DNA from: Silurus meridionalis
Lineage: Eukaryota > Chordata > Actinopteri > Siluriformes > Siluridae
Direction: 5' to 3'
DNA: 64,000 nucleotides
Assembly (NCBI RefSeq): GCF_014805685.1
Contig: NC_060886.1
Location: 14,138,608-14,202,607 of the forward strand
In this document: positions 24,023-35,350 of the stretch, one piece after another
How positions within the stretch are numbered: the first letter of the stretch is position 1
Layout of the letters: each line of letters begins with the position of its first letter
Position numbers and translations under genes: made by a program
Notes under the pieces: generated by a model
Told to the model about the DNA's origin: nothing
The model's database searches: none
Seen by the model: only the letters and a program-made list of their open reading frames with translations

Positions 24023-24862
24023 GAAAATTCAATCAATTCGTCAATTAATTCTCTAAGATTCTTCTCAAGTGCTTTATCATTCCATATTTCATTTGTTCTT
24101 TGAAAAAACATGCATAGCTCAAAGCAATTTCCAACTACATAGCTAATCAATAAGTTATTTGACTTTCCTTTATTCCACCACTAGAGAGGGATATAGCACT
24201 TGTGACTTCCACTTACAGAACGTTTGATTAGAAGCCCATTATATTGAATATTTTTTACACTGTGTGAAAGTTATGAAATTGTTGAGAGCATATCTAGTTT
24301 GTAGGATTTTCAATATTTAAAACTCTACAGTTTTTCAAACTGCACACATGACACCTTCATTCCCACAAAATTTTCTTTAGAAGACCTTAATATATATTAA
24401 ATATTCATTATCCCAGTCAGCAATAGTTTATTTAATGTATTTAGCTTTACTGTGTTTTGTCTTATGTTGTATAATGTATAATATAATATAATAATATAAT
24501 AAGCATCCTGTCAGTTAATATGTTTGAAACCTTAAATTATTATGACATGTTAATTCTTTATTTGCTACTTAATATACAGTGAAAGACTTGTGCTGAGATG
24601 TTGCTTAATTGTCTCTAAAATCTGAGTTAGTGGAGGATCATTTGGCTTGGCCGAGTGATTTTAAATGTGATTTGAAAAGATCAAGTGTCATTTTAAGTTT
24701 AAGCTAAAATGACAATCAAGAAATGTAGCACTAAGTGTAAACATTTATTTAAATTTGTATTTAAATACAATGGCCTGCCACCACCCGCACACCATGTAAC
24801 ACAGAAAAACTCTAAAATGTATCCTTTATGTTTCTAATTGAAAGCTGTTTTAATGTCAATGG

Positions 24863-24903
<41 letters not shown>

Positions 24904-24957
24904 TAATAATAATGATAATAATAATCATTATCATCATCATTATTATTATCATTATTA

Positions 24958-25015
<58 letters not shown>

Positions 25016-25745
25016 GTTGTTGTTGTTGTTGTTGTTGTTTTACTTATTGAGGATGTTACATTCTTTTTCTTTTTTAAGTACAATATGTTTTCTGGTAACA
25101 AATTCACAGTTAAGAGTCATGCAAAATAATTTTATTGTGACATAATTTCAAATAAGGAAGCCACTGGTGTTATCAGTTTAAAATGATTAAAATTCTGGTT
25201 TGTTCTAAACATATATACAGACACACTTTGGGTCTTTCCAGCTATCTTGCTTTACCTGATGAGTGAGAAAATAATATGATTATGAATGTTTAAATAAACA
25301 AACCAGTAACACCACAGGCTTATTAGATATAATTCATTAATAATTAAATACATGATTTATTGTATATCGGCTATTTGTGCAACTGGTTGTTTATTTCACT
25401 TTTAAAAATGATTATTATCTCTTTTATAATAATTATTATCTCATATAGAAATCTAAATCTAAAATAAATATTATAAAATTTATATATAAAAGGTTTTATA
25501 TAAAATGTTTTATAAAAAATATAAATAAATCTTGTTCGTCAAAGCAAATGTAACTGTTAAATCAATTTTCCTTTTTTCACAAAACATTTCAGCTGAATGC
25601 CTAGTCGTTTCGAACACATTTTAATTGACTTATAGGAATGAGTAAGTGCAATAAAAAAAAATTAAGACTGAATAGCTACATCTTTCCAGTATGATGAAGT
25701 GAGTATGCCTTATGTATGTGTATCACAAAGTTTTTTAGTCTTAAA
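24023..25745 (+). repeat. SAMD9-like 3' flank, copy F1
   Basis: Aligns base by base with the downstream flank of the intact gene (43665-43768 plus 48515-49925). It begins at TTCTCAAGTGCTTTATCATTCC and includes the trinucleotide tract at 24865-25039. Inverted relatives occur at 58480-58925 and 62560-64000. No open reading frame of substance. It marks where the pseudogene's 3' end used to be, across DIRS copy B. Confidence 0.88.
24865..25039. repeat. Mirrored (AAT)n/(ATT)n tract followed by (GTT)n
   Basis: AAT units about 24865-24920 are followed by ATC/ATT units to 25014, then GTT units. The first half is the reverse complement of the second, so the tract can form a long hairpin. The same locus in the paralogous flank (49257-49514) has a different internal arrangement. 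Confidence 0.92.
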
Positions 25746-26363
25746 TTATTTGTCGACCGTAACCCTAGTTCCCCAAAGGGAACGAGACGCTGCATCGTAA
25801 CGCTTTGGGAATGCCCCTGCGTGACCGCGCTCTTAACCACATGTGAAATCTGACCAATATCCGTTCAGACGTGACATCATCGGCGTGCAACGTCGCTTAA
25901 ACCAGGAAGCTATAAATGGCTGCAAGATGGAAAGGACGCTAGCTTCTGCATGAGAGAAGGTAAGCGCCGCAGGGATGCAGGGAGTGTGGCACAGAGAGCG
26001 TCTTGTTCCCTCTGAGAACTAGGGTTACGGTCATAACCTAGAGACGTTCCCCTTTGGGAACTCGAGCTGCGTTGTATTGGGAACGACTGTCCAATCACGC
26101 CACACTAACCAGACCCTGCCTAGAGAGTGAGGGCCTCGGCACCTGCACGCAGGACAGAGGAGCCCAGGGTGGCTCTGAGGTCAAGGTCATAAAACCTGAC
26201 AAAGTTCAGCGGGGTGGACCAACGCGCAGCTCGTAAGCCGACACAATCGCATCCACTACCCACCTGCTCAATGTCTGCTTATTGGCCGGGAAACCTTTCC
26301 TGTTAGGGCTGTAGCAGACAAGCAGCTGCTCTGACCTCCTCCATGGACTAGTCCTGGACACAG

Positions 26364-26884
26364 TCAGGTCTGTTGCTCCTGGTCGGGGGCTGTGAACGGA
26401 GGAGGGCAGAATGCCTGTAACACGACAGGTTGTGTGGGAGTCGAAGGCACCTTAGGTACATACCCAGGTTTCGGATAGAGAAACACTCTGGCCATGTCAA
26501 GGGCAAACTCCAGGCAGGACAGGGCCATAGACAGAGCCTGCAGATCCCCGATCCTCTTCAGGGAGGAAATCGCCAAGAGTAGGGTGGTTTTAATAGACAG
26601 AAACCTAAGGGCCACCTCGGCCAAGGGCTCGAAGGGGGGCTCCGATAGAGCCACCAGCACAACTGCCAGGTCCCAGACAGGCACTCCAGGTCCTGTCCGG
26701 GCCTCAGCCTTCGGGTGCCGCGGAGAAAACGTATCAACAATAGGTGCCTACCAAGCGACGGGGTGATATATGCCACGATGGCGGACACGTAAACCTTCAG
26801 GGTCGAAGGGGTTAACCCTGTGGCAAACTGTTCCTGTAAGAACTCCAGAACCGAACCAATCGGGCAGTTAACTGGGTCCAAGTC
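26364..26884 (-). pseudogene. DIRS copy C tyrosine recombinase fragment
   Basis: The minus strand reads PIGSVLEFLQEQFATGLTPS and TLKVYVSAIVAY (N-domain), then in another frame PPFEPLAEVALRFLSIKTTL and LLAISSLKRIGDLQALS (core). This matches the DIRS recombinase layout in copies A and B at much lower identity. One frame change near 26690; the distal catalytic boxes are not present. Confidence 0.75.
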
Positions 26885-27069
26885 ATGGTGCTCGCACCAG
26901 GAGGAGACTCCATCCCGGCAAACTCTCTCCAGAACTCCAGGGAGCAGCGTGATCGGGTGAAAGGCATAGCCTCGGCCACGACTGTACCATGGCTTTCAGA
27001 CCTAACAGGGCTGGGTGAGAGAGAGAGAACCAGAGGGGACAGTGTGAAGTATTCGACAATTTCTGTCCA

Positions 27070-27480
27070 TACAGGCTGCCCAGGTGCTTGTTCAGTCTCT
27101 TGTCATTTCAAGACTTGACTACTGCAACTCTCTGCTGGCAGGTCTTCCCCTGAACGCTATTCGTCCACTGCAAATTATCCAAAACGCAGCTGCACGACTT
27201 GTGTTCAATCAGCCCAAGTTTTCCCACACTACCCCACTGCTGCGCTCCCTTCACTGGCTTCCAGTAGCTGCACGTATCAGATTCAAAACACTGATGCTTG
27301 ACTACAAGGCCAAAAATGGACCAGCACCATCTTACCTCAGTGACCTCATCACATCTCGCACTGCACCATGCTGTCTGAGATCCTCCAGCACTGCTCGACT
27401 GGTACCTCCTTCTCTCAGAATGAGAGGTAAGTACACTTCAAGGCTCTTCTCTGTTCTTCTCACATCCCGTTGAACCAGGG
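27070..27480 (+). mobile_element. LINE 3' fragment nested in DIRS copy C
   Basis: One open frame reads VQSLVISRLDYCNSLLAGLP, LQIIQNAAARLVFNQPKFSH and LHWLPVAARIRFKTLMLDYK, the post-RT region of L2/Rex1-like LINEs. DIRS gag sequence resumes on minus right after it. Confidence 0.8.
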
Positions 27481-27853
27481 AGGAGAAGACGCAAACTGAA
27501 TCGCGTAACCGTTCTATATAGTCTGCAGGACCCACTGGGAGACTTCTGGCAGCCCCTCCCAAGCTGTCAGAAAGACCCTCAGGGGAACCAGCCTCTCGGG
27601 GCACTCAGAACAGCTGGGGTGGAGCCCTACAGCTGATGACACCTCACGAAAAGAGGCGGAACCCCCCATCCACAATAAACAATGGCCTGGCCTCCTGGTG
27701 GTGCAGGGGAGAGACGGACACTGTAGCGTGAGGTGCACACCATCCCCCGACCATAGAATGTCAGGATCTATGCACCACAGCTGTTTGTTGGAGGCGAGGG
27801 TGACCCTCAGGTTATCCTGCTCCTTCTTTTGCCTAGAGCATCGCCTCGGGAAC

Positions 27854-28342
27854 TTAGGCCCCACCCAGGGAGAACGGGTAGCAACGCTGTGCTTCTGGGC
27901 TTCGCGGTGCCCGGAAGGACCTGGCACAAGATCGGCGAGGGAGGTACTGCTGAAACGCAGCCGACTGCTTTTTAGACTCCTGAAACTTGTTCATGAACGC
28001 CGTCACAGCATCGCCAAACAGTCCAGGAGGAGCCATCGGTGCGTTCAATAGCACAGCTAGATCCTTATCTGGAAGGTCAGACATGGTGAGCCACAGATGC
28101 CTCTCTGTGGCTACCAGGGCCGCCATGGACCGACCAACAGCCTGCGCCATGTGCTTCGTGGCTCGAAGGGTTAAGTCGGCAGCGCGACGCAACTCCTTAA
28201 TATTAGCGGTCTCCGAGCTAAGTCCCTCATCCAGATCACGTAGCAGGTCAGCCTGGTATGCCTGCAACACACCCATGGTGTGGAGACAACCCGCAGCCTG
28301 GCCTGCTGCCGCGTAAGCCTTCCCTGCTAAGGCTGATGTCAC
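27854..28342 (-). pseudogene. DIRS copy C gag-like ORF
   Basis: Open for 162 codons on minus. AYAAAGQAAGCLHTMGVLQA, LRRAADLTLRATKHMAQAVG and RHLWLTMSDLPDKDLAVLLN match the conserved helical gag core of fish DIRS elements as I know it. The frame continues with small gaps toward 27514 (FSLGGA, then RSPWVGPKFPRRCSRQK). Confidence 0.75.
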
Positions 28343-28439
28343 ACTTAGTAGGGAACACCGGGGCCTTTAGCGATGATGCTACGCGTACTCCTCAGCCCCA
28401 ACATTGTTTGCGTAGAGCAAAGAGTGTTGGGAAGAAGTA

Positions 28440-28760
28440 CGTGCGAAATACGTGGTTTCATTTTAGGAACATTTAGAACATATAGAAATGTGCGATTAAG
28501 CTGCGATTAATTGTGCGTTAACTCAAGACAATCATGCGATTAATAGTGATTAAATATTTTAATCGATTGAAATGCCTTAATAATAATATGGCGTGACGTC
28601 CATGCACCAGCGTGACACTAAAACAGGCAGCATTTTTTTATTTTTTTATTTTTTTAATTAATGCTTCAAACAACGAACATGTACAAAGTTAACCAAACAG
28701 AACCTACACAGGAAAATGATAATACTAATAACAATTATACCAATAATAGCTTCACAAAAC
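28440..28760. repeat. Block duplicated in inverted orientation at 61540-61860
   Basis: A GCGATTAATCG-rich repeat (28485-28570) and the 3' end of an L1/Tx1-type LINE (minus, about 28620-28760). Both occur in the same order, reverse complemented, at 61540-61860. Shared order across two repeat types indicates one duplicated segment and not two independent insertions. Confidence 0.75.
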
Positions 28761-30880
28761 ATATGTAGCGACTGGGGGATAAGAGGGACAAACTTATAAT
28801 ACAGATAAATTGAGTATATAGTTGGAAGCACAGTCTGCCCGCATCCTCCACCATTATATGTAACGAATTTAGCTCGCAAAGAAAAGGGAATATTTATAAG
28901 TAATTATAACGGGTTATAGTTACTCCTAAATATTTAAATTAAGTTGAATTGACGGTAATGGAATTAACATTACACTTATTTGTCTGTTCGTCCGGCAAAC
29001 AGACAGTATAATTTTATATTAATTCTATAAAAGAGGTATCTCCCTGGCCAAGAAAGACGTAACCCCCTTTTACTTTATACCGTAAATTAAATTAAATTAA
29101 ATAGAGCATGTAGTTCAGACCGGATGTAGCAGGAACTTTGCATTTTGAACGAACTCAGAGACCATCACTTATGAAAAATACGGCGTTTAATGAATGAGAC
29201 AAACACAACATAAAACTAACTACACAAACAAAGAAACAAAAAGAAATAAAAAAAAAAAAATTAAAATAAAATAAACGAAAGTTGAAATTAGGAAAGGAAA
29301 AAGGAGGAAAAAGGGAGGAAAGGCAACTTAGACTTCAAATTAATCACATCCTAACTGAGAAATCGTCACGGAAATTTAAATTCGCCTTAATATTAAGGGG
29401 TTCAAACTTACACGCATCTAAATTAGTTGGTAAACTGGTTACTTGCATTGACTTGTTGCACAAGAGTCCGGATGCGGTAGACAAAAGAATCTTGGACGAG
29501 TCGGTTAGGATGGAGTCAGATGTTCTTCCAGCTTCTCCTGAAGATCAGAGCAGTTGGTGTTTTTGAAGATAAAGCTTGCTGGAAGATCTCAAAAGAGATT
29601 TGAGATCTCGTCCCGAAGAGTCGCTGCTGAGCTGTTCGAAGCGTCCGACTCTCCAGGCCATCGGGCCCCCGGGCCTTTGGGCCCCGGGGGTCCGAGCCTT
29701 TCCGGTCGAGCCGAGTGAGCGAGTTGCTCTCTTGACTGATCTCTGACTGGACCCGACTGCACTCTGACTGGACCATGATTAGTTGGGTTCAAGATGTTTT
29801 GGGAATGGCCAATGCTATGGCCTGAAATTTTGGAGGGAAAAACTTCCTTTGTTCATGCATCTGTGGGCATGGTTTCCGGGCTATACTTGCTTTTGGAGGA
29901 CTTTAAAGTTTTATTCAAAGTGAATTAAGACGGTATGGTACATTTCATGATAAAATGTACCATTATTTGAAAAATAAAGAAACAGATAATTTTGCGGTCA
30001 TTTGGATACTAAACATGAAAGGGAATGACAGTATAAGGCAGAGTACATTAACTTACAGAGATCAGTAATTAACTGATGTTAATACAATGTTGTATTCTGA
30101 TAAATAAAATGCACCGTTGTCAGGAAAGTAAAGAACAGATAATTCTAAGTCAAGCCTTAAGAAGAGAAGAGACAACATTTAACACAGAGTTACATTTTAA
30201 TGTTTAAATATTATCGATGTTGAGTTAAACACTTGCTTTATTTATAGTAGAAGATACAAACAAGATGTATGTTTGTATCATGTGAAGTGGGACATTCTAT
30301 TTATTATTTAATTAATAAAAGAATGCTCCCTTTTGGTGTGTGTGTGTGTGTGTCTGCATATGTGTGTGTGTGTCACAAACAGACGTACTGGGGCCGAGTT
30401 CAGAGAGTGAATTGTTTTATGGTCTGAGGGTCGATGGGGATTCAACCAGAGAGGCCAGGGGTGTTATCTGGCTTTCGGGGTGGTGTGTGTATGTGTGTGT
30501 GGGTGAGGGTCAAACAGAGAATCTCCAAAGGGGGTTATCTGTCTTGTGGTAAAATCCAAACGTTCTGGAGCCGGTTGTGTGTGTTTGTCACAAGCAGCCA
30601 TGCTGGATCAAGTTTTGAGTTTGGATTGTTTCATGAGTTTTATGAGTTTATTGTTTTATAGGTCCCGGTAAACTAAACAAGAGTTCAGGGTTCGGTCCTG
30701 TTTAGAGTCTTCGGAGGGGGAGTGTGACACTTTACTTATACACCACCTCAATAAAAGTTTCACCTTTTGATTGAGATGTAGATGTCATAGGTTAAAAGGA
30801 ATGCCTGGGACATGAAGTCTAAATGACCTGTGCCAGACGCTACACATACATAAATTAAATAAGATACAAACACACTTACT
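28760..30880. other. Unassigned repeat-like region
   Basis: No gene recognised. 29640-29705 is strikingly GC-rich (GGGCCCCCGGGCCTTTGGGC palindrome) amid AT-rich DNA. 30330-30600 holds GT runs and two degenerate direct repeats sharing GGGGTTATCTG. 30700-30790 resembles an LTR end (GGAGGGGGAGTGTGACAC), but no partner LTR was found. An open frame at 29282-29566 is lysine/arginine-rich low-complexity sequence. Confidence 0.4.
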
Positions 30881-31171
30881 TTAGAATCACCCTACGCCAT
30901 TTCTCTTTCCATCCACACCATGGTAGAACAGTTTAAACCCTCCCCCAATGTTCCTGGCCTTACTTCCTTTACACTTGGTCTCCTGAACACACAACATATC
31001 TATCTTTCTCTGCTCCATCATATGAGCTAACTCTCTCCCTTTACCAGTCATAGTACCAACATTTAAAATCCCAACCCTAACCTCCACACTCCTACACGTC
31101 TCCTTTCCCTGCTGTCTCTGTAGACATCTTCCTCCTCTCCTTCTCCTCCTTCCTCCTTGCGCTCCAGGCAA
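30880..31171 (-). mobile_element. RTE-clade LINE endonuclease fragment
   Basis: The minus strand reads VRVGILNVGTMTGKGRELAH, MLCVQETKCKGSKARNIGGG and FKLFYHGVDGKRNGVG, the start of the RTE apurinic endonuclease. Related plus-strand copies lie at 36125-38240 and 54485-57320. Confidence 0.85.
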
Positions 31172-31227
31172 TTTTTATTTGTTGGGAGAGCGGGTAAAAT
31201 GGCTCTTTCAGTCATAAAGGTTGCAGA

Positions 31228-31461
31228 CTATACCTGTCAACACCGTTTTTCCCAGGAGTTTCCTATATTTTACACCCCCCTCACCTCTTTTTTTATTTCT
31301 TCCTGGATAGCCCAAATCTCATTATAAAAACAATCACAACAATATTTTTTTCCAATGTTGTCCAGTTCTCAGATTTTGTATGAAACGCATTATAGCCCCC
31401 CCTCTCCCCCACCCCGGCTCAGAGGTCTCACAGATTTTGGTGCCCAAATGTTGACAGGCAT
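31228..31461. mobile_element. Non-autonomous DNA transposon (MITE) with 8-bp target duplication
   Basis: Short inverted ends (CTATACCTGTCAACA and TGTTGACAGGCAT) are flanked by the identical octamer GTTGCAGA at 31220-31227 and 31462-31469. An 8-bp duplication fits the hAT superfamily. The same element and octamers occur at 50039-50286. Confidence 0.82.
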
Positions 31462-31675
31462 GTTGCAGACCCCTGTAATAGACCAACTACAAAATCAGCA
31501 AGACACTACAAAAGTGATTTGACAAACACAGAGAAATAGTCCCTGCATTCATGTTATTGTGTGTTTGTGATTAGCTTAGTTCAAAATATAGCTCAGCTGA
31601 TTTTCAACTTTTACCTAAACAAAGTATTTTCCGACGGACACTTTTCTAATAAACATCATGACTCAGCGCTTACAT

Positions 31676-31730
31676 CAGTTTCAGGTTTCGTTTCTTTCGA
31701 GCTCTCACCCGACTTCAGAAAACGAAACAG
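31676..31730 (+). promoter_or_regulatory. ISRE-like interferon-response promoter element of the SAMD9-like gene
   Basis: GAAAACGAAAC at 31718-31728 matches the core GAAANNGAAAC of the interferon-stimulated response element. Just upstream, 31677-31698 is a minus-strand GAAA cluster (AGTTTCAGGTTTCGTTTC). The site is followed by an ETS-like ACTTCCTG and by the first exon. The right duplicate keeps it as GAAATCGAAAC at 50348-50358. Mammalian SAMD9 and SAMD9L are interferon-induced. Function here is inferred. Confidence 0.65.
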
Positions 31731-31749
31731 TATTCACTACTTCCTGTAC

Positions 31750-32554
31750 AAACGCCTCGTCTGCAAACTTCCTCAAAGCAAATATCAGTTACTGCGCACT
31801 GTCTAAGCTCCAGTCCTAGCAAAATCACTACACAGACATTCACAAGATCACCAGGCATCAGCAGTAATACCTTTGGGTCCCTGAAGCTGCTACTCTGGTA
31901 AAGACAGCCACAGTTTGTTGTTAATAGAGGAAGAAGTGTAGATTTTAAATTCAGGTATGTTTTTATTTTGGCTCTTCACATTGGTAAGCCATATCTTTTA
32001 TACTGAATACGCTTATTTGTTATTATTCATAAGTCTATAATTTTAATAATTATAATACATAAGTCTATAATAATTTGTTTCCTAAACTTTTGTATTTTTT
32101 TCTGATCTTCAGCAGTAGTCAGAATTTTTTTTTTATATGAAATGCTAAAACAATACTAAAGATTAAATGTTTCTTTTGTTTTATTGTTTCCTAAATGTTA
32201 CCCTAAAAGTCAGCAGCATCAACTTTCTCAAAGTGTAAAAGGTGTAATTTGTGTGTAGATGTTCCTTTTGTACCGTGTATTGCACTTCACAACTTGAGTT
32301 TTCAACTGGTTTTTTCCCCTGCCCTTAGAAAATATGAGGAAATTGTGTCTATTCGGTTAGCTGCATCTAAACAAGATCAAGATGCAGACATTTGGATCTT
32401 TATCTTAAAGGGGTGAGTAGTCTCAACTTCTCTTCTTGTGTCACATAAAACTGTGTTGTAATATTATATAATTGTAAGCTTAATTTTGTTTCCTAATAGC
32501 TTTGAAGACATTTTCTACATACCCAGGATGGCTGAAACGAGGGCTGTTAATGAG
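31750..32554 (+). other. 5' exons and start codon of the SAMD9-like gene
   Basis: Proposed exons: about 31750-31954 (donor CAG then GTATGT), 32329-32412 (acceptor CCCTTAG, donor GTGAGT) and 32500-32554 (acceptor CTAATAG, donor GAG then GTACAT). The last holds the first in-frame ATG at 32528 in context CCCAGGATGG and encodes MAETRAVNE. It is phase 0, as is the acceptor at 38633. An in-frame TAA lies at 31899-31901, so translation should not start earlier. A nine-codon upstream ORF (ATG at 32334, TAG at 32358-32360) sits in the second exon. All signals are kept in the right duplicate. Confidence 0.6.
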
Positions 32555-32559
32555 GTACA

Positions 32560-34030
32560 TACAAATTTCAGAAGCCATTTAGCTAAATCATTGCCTGAGT
32601 CAAAAAAATAGCAAAAAATAGCAGCAAAAAATAGTACAATGGTTCTTTGTATTGTCATTTAGCATGGCTAAAATAAGAGCTACATGAGAGGTACATGTTA
32701 ATTTCAGAATCCATTGACCCAAATCAATAAATGTACATTGGCACACATTGGTACACTGGCACTGCAAAAAACTGAAATCCCAGGCTTTCATGTGTCTTGC
32801 AGTGAGGAGAGGTTGATGATGATTTTGCCATTCTTGACATTGGACCTCTTCGAATTTTTAAGTGGCATGGTTGTTGTTGGATCTATGATGATATCAAATG
32901 TTGAGCTATTTTATGAGTTGCACAGTTCTGGTTCCACAACATCAACTAACTGTATAAGACTGTAGAAAGGACATTACTCAAAACACACACACACTTCCGG
33001 TACTCATGGTAGTTATCACTTTCCGGTGTTTTGTATTGTTTTAAGATTAATAATCCATATCACCCAAATGAGGACTTCCCTTTTGAGTCTGGTTCCTCTC
33101 AAGGTTTCTTCCTCATTCATCTAGGGAGTTTTTCCTTGCCACGGTCACCCCAGGCCCCTCATCAGGGATAAATACACATAATTCACTTTAATTCTCAAGT
33201 TCTGTTAAGCTGCTTTGAGACAATGTTTATTGTGAAAAGCACTATAGAAATAAACTTGAACTCTGCCATAAACGCCTATATCTGTATTGCAGTGATAGTC
33301 AACCTTTAGCAAGTTTCTCTCTGTCAGAAAAAGCAGTGGGTATCAGACAGATCCTTGCAAAACACCAAACTTTACCTCAGTGTGTGTAGAGAACCATTTA
33401 CATTCACCATTTACATCAACAGACTGATAACGATCAGTCAAATAGCTGTTTCCTATATTGCAACAACATTTTCTAATCAAGCAAGGAGGATATTATGATC
33501 AATGGTGACAAAATCTGCAGTAAGATCAAGCAACTCAAGCAAGTAGACACAGCCCTGATCAGAAGCCAATAGCAGGTCATTGAGCAATTTAGCCAATGCT
33601 GTCTCTGCACTATGATGAGGCCTAAATCCTGACTGATACATTTCAAGAATGTCATTTCCATGTAGGTGTAAGCATTACTGCTGTGCTACAACATTTTTAA
33701 GGATCTTGGAAATAAAGGAAAGGTTTGATATTGGCTTATGATTGCCTATTATATTGGGTCAGGTTTTTTAAAATAAAGTGCTGATAACTGCCGGTTTGAA
33801 AGATTTAGGTACATAAACAGTGCTAATGGAAGAATTTATTATTTTTTCAAACAGGTTCAAATACCTCTGGAATTATCTGTTTAAAAAACAGTTTAAAGAA
33901 AATGTAGTTAATTTCTAGTTAATCCTACCACAGTACTGAATAAAAATCTAAAATTATGCTTGTATTTTTCTATGAGCATAGAAAAATATGCTGATCTAGC
34001 AGCACTAAGAACTTTTTTTTAACTGAGGAG
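32560..34030. mobile_element. L2-like LINE pieces in the SAMD9-like intron
   Basis: A plus-strand L2 3' end at about 33080-33265 (GGTTCCTCTCAAGGTTTCTT, then AAAAGCACTATAGAAATAAA) is followed by a minus-strand reverse transcriptase remnant at 33440-34020 with [20 protein letters not shown] and YFSMLIEK-type sequence on the complement. All are interrupted by stops. The same arrangement occurs at 51170-52640. Confidence 0.75.
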
Positions 34031-34039
34031 GCTCTCATG

Positions 34040-34860
34040 CTTACTAAAATACTATCAATTTAGTTGAATGTCATTTATATACATTTATTTATATAAAAAA
34101 ATTGCACAGTGGTATAATCATACACGCACCTTAAAACTCTGTTTTGATGGTATTTAAGTAAAATATACAGACAATGTAATTTCATGAAAATATACAATGA
34201 TGTATGTACAACAACATAGTACTAATTGTCTAAACTAGCGTAATATGATTGGTTTCTATTAATATCAGTGGCTATGTTTCACACATTTTGTATCGGGTTC
34301 TCTGCCCCATGTCTCTATCGCCTAAGGGTCCTTGACCTGAAAATTGTTGAAGACCCCTGCTTTAGATGATGGAGCTCCCTTTAAAATTAAAATGATTACA
34401 GAGAAAAATTAGCGCAGTGGTATAATGATCATACACGCACCTTAAATCTCTGTCAAATATACCCACTGATATTAATAGAAACCAATAATATTACGCTATT
34501 TATATTATGTTAAGACAATTAGTATTATGTTGTTGTTGTACATGCATCATTGTCTGTATATTTTCATATATTTAAAAAGCTTTCAAAAAGATTTATGCAT
34601 CATAACAAACATGCATTTTGCATAACGTTGTTCACAGTTGTCTTTTATTTAAATAGATTTGCAGTTTCATACATTTTCCATTTACTATCACGTGGACTAT
34701 TATACATTTAAATAAACTTCAGCTTTAATTTTAATATAAACTAACTTTCAATTTTCCTGTCAAATGGGCAATTATACATTTACATGAACATCAGCTTCAA
34801 GTTTATTAAAATATTAATGTAATAATTATAAAAATTTTACCCATGTTTATAAACATGCGG
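34040..34860. repeat. Imperfect inverted repeat with LINE scraps
   Basis: 34150-34285 (containing TTGGTTTCTATTAATATCAG) recurs reverse complemented at 34460-34570 (CTGATATTAATAGAAACCAA). Each half is flanked by ATACACGCACCTTAAA, which is LINE sequence also found in the L2-like element at 45740. The block is duplicated at 52700-53470. Confidence 0.7.
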
Positions 34861-35350
34861 ATGATCCGCTGTGGCGACCCCTAATAGGAGAAGCCGAAAG
34901 AAAGAAAGAAAGTTTATTTTTTATACAAAAAATGTTTGTGATGAAACATTAATTAAGCAAACCGCCTGCAGTACCGCCGCAGTCCCCCTAGGGGTCGCGG
35001 AACCCCAGTTAAAGGCCCATGATCTAGACCACATAAGTCACCCGCGGGCCTTTTCTAAAAATAGCTTACCATAGCGCCACTTACCAGTGAGCTGCATCTA
35101 ATTTTTTTTGTTGCTTTTCTTTTTAAATCACACTTGCATTGGTGTGAATTTAAAAATGACAATATTAAAATATAGATGAATATCATTAATTATTAATAAT
35201 TACATATCATTAAAGGTAAATTGAGCAAATTAGTTTTTTCAGAATTTGTGTGTTATTTCGACTTGTGTGTGTCAAACTGGTAGCCCTTAACATGAATCGG
35301 TACCCAAGAAGTAGCTCTCAGTTTCAAAATGTTGATGACCCCTGATCTAG
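34850..35350. repeat. RTE/SINE 3' end and hAT-like MITE remnants
   Basis: ATGATCCGCTGTGGCGACCC followed by GAAAGAAAGAAAG at 34860-34910 is the 3' end shared by RTE LINEs and their SINEs in fish. 35320-35345 reads TGTTGATGACCCCTGATC, a hAT-like terminus similar to that at 59870-59886. Confidence 0.6.

Larger units (their letters stand above)
25752..28385 (-). mobile_element. DIRS-type retrotransposon, copy C (second family, internally deleted)
   Basis: Termini of the CCGTAACCCTAGTTCCCCAA type at about 25757, with a nearby inverted counterpart (GAACTAGGGTTACGGTCA) at 26017. The minus strand carries gag at 28342-27854 and tyrosine recombinase at 26884-26364. Reverse transcriptase and most of RNase H are missing. 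A LINE fragment splits it at about 27070-27480. Its termini and proteins differ clearly from copies A and B, so it is a separate DIRS lineage. Confidence 0.82.

Noticed and set aside
24912..25145. Plus-strand open frame of isoleucines
   Set aside because: Translation of an ATT microsatellite.
30340..30661. Plus-strand frames of 70-75 codons
   Set aside because: Driven by GT repeats; no domain or splice context.
32809..32966. Acceptor-like TCTTGCAG followed by an exon-like stretch, present in both duplicates
   Set aside because: Joined to the preceding mini-exon it begins with TGA, and it runs into L2 LINE 3' sequence.
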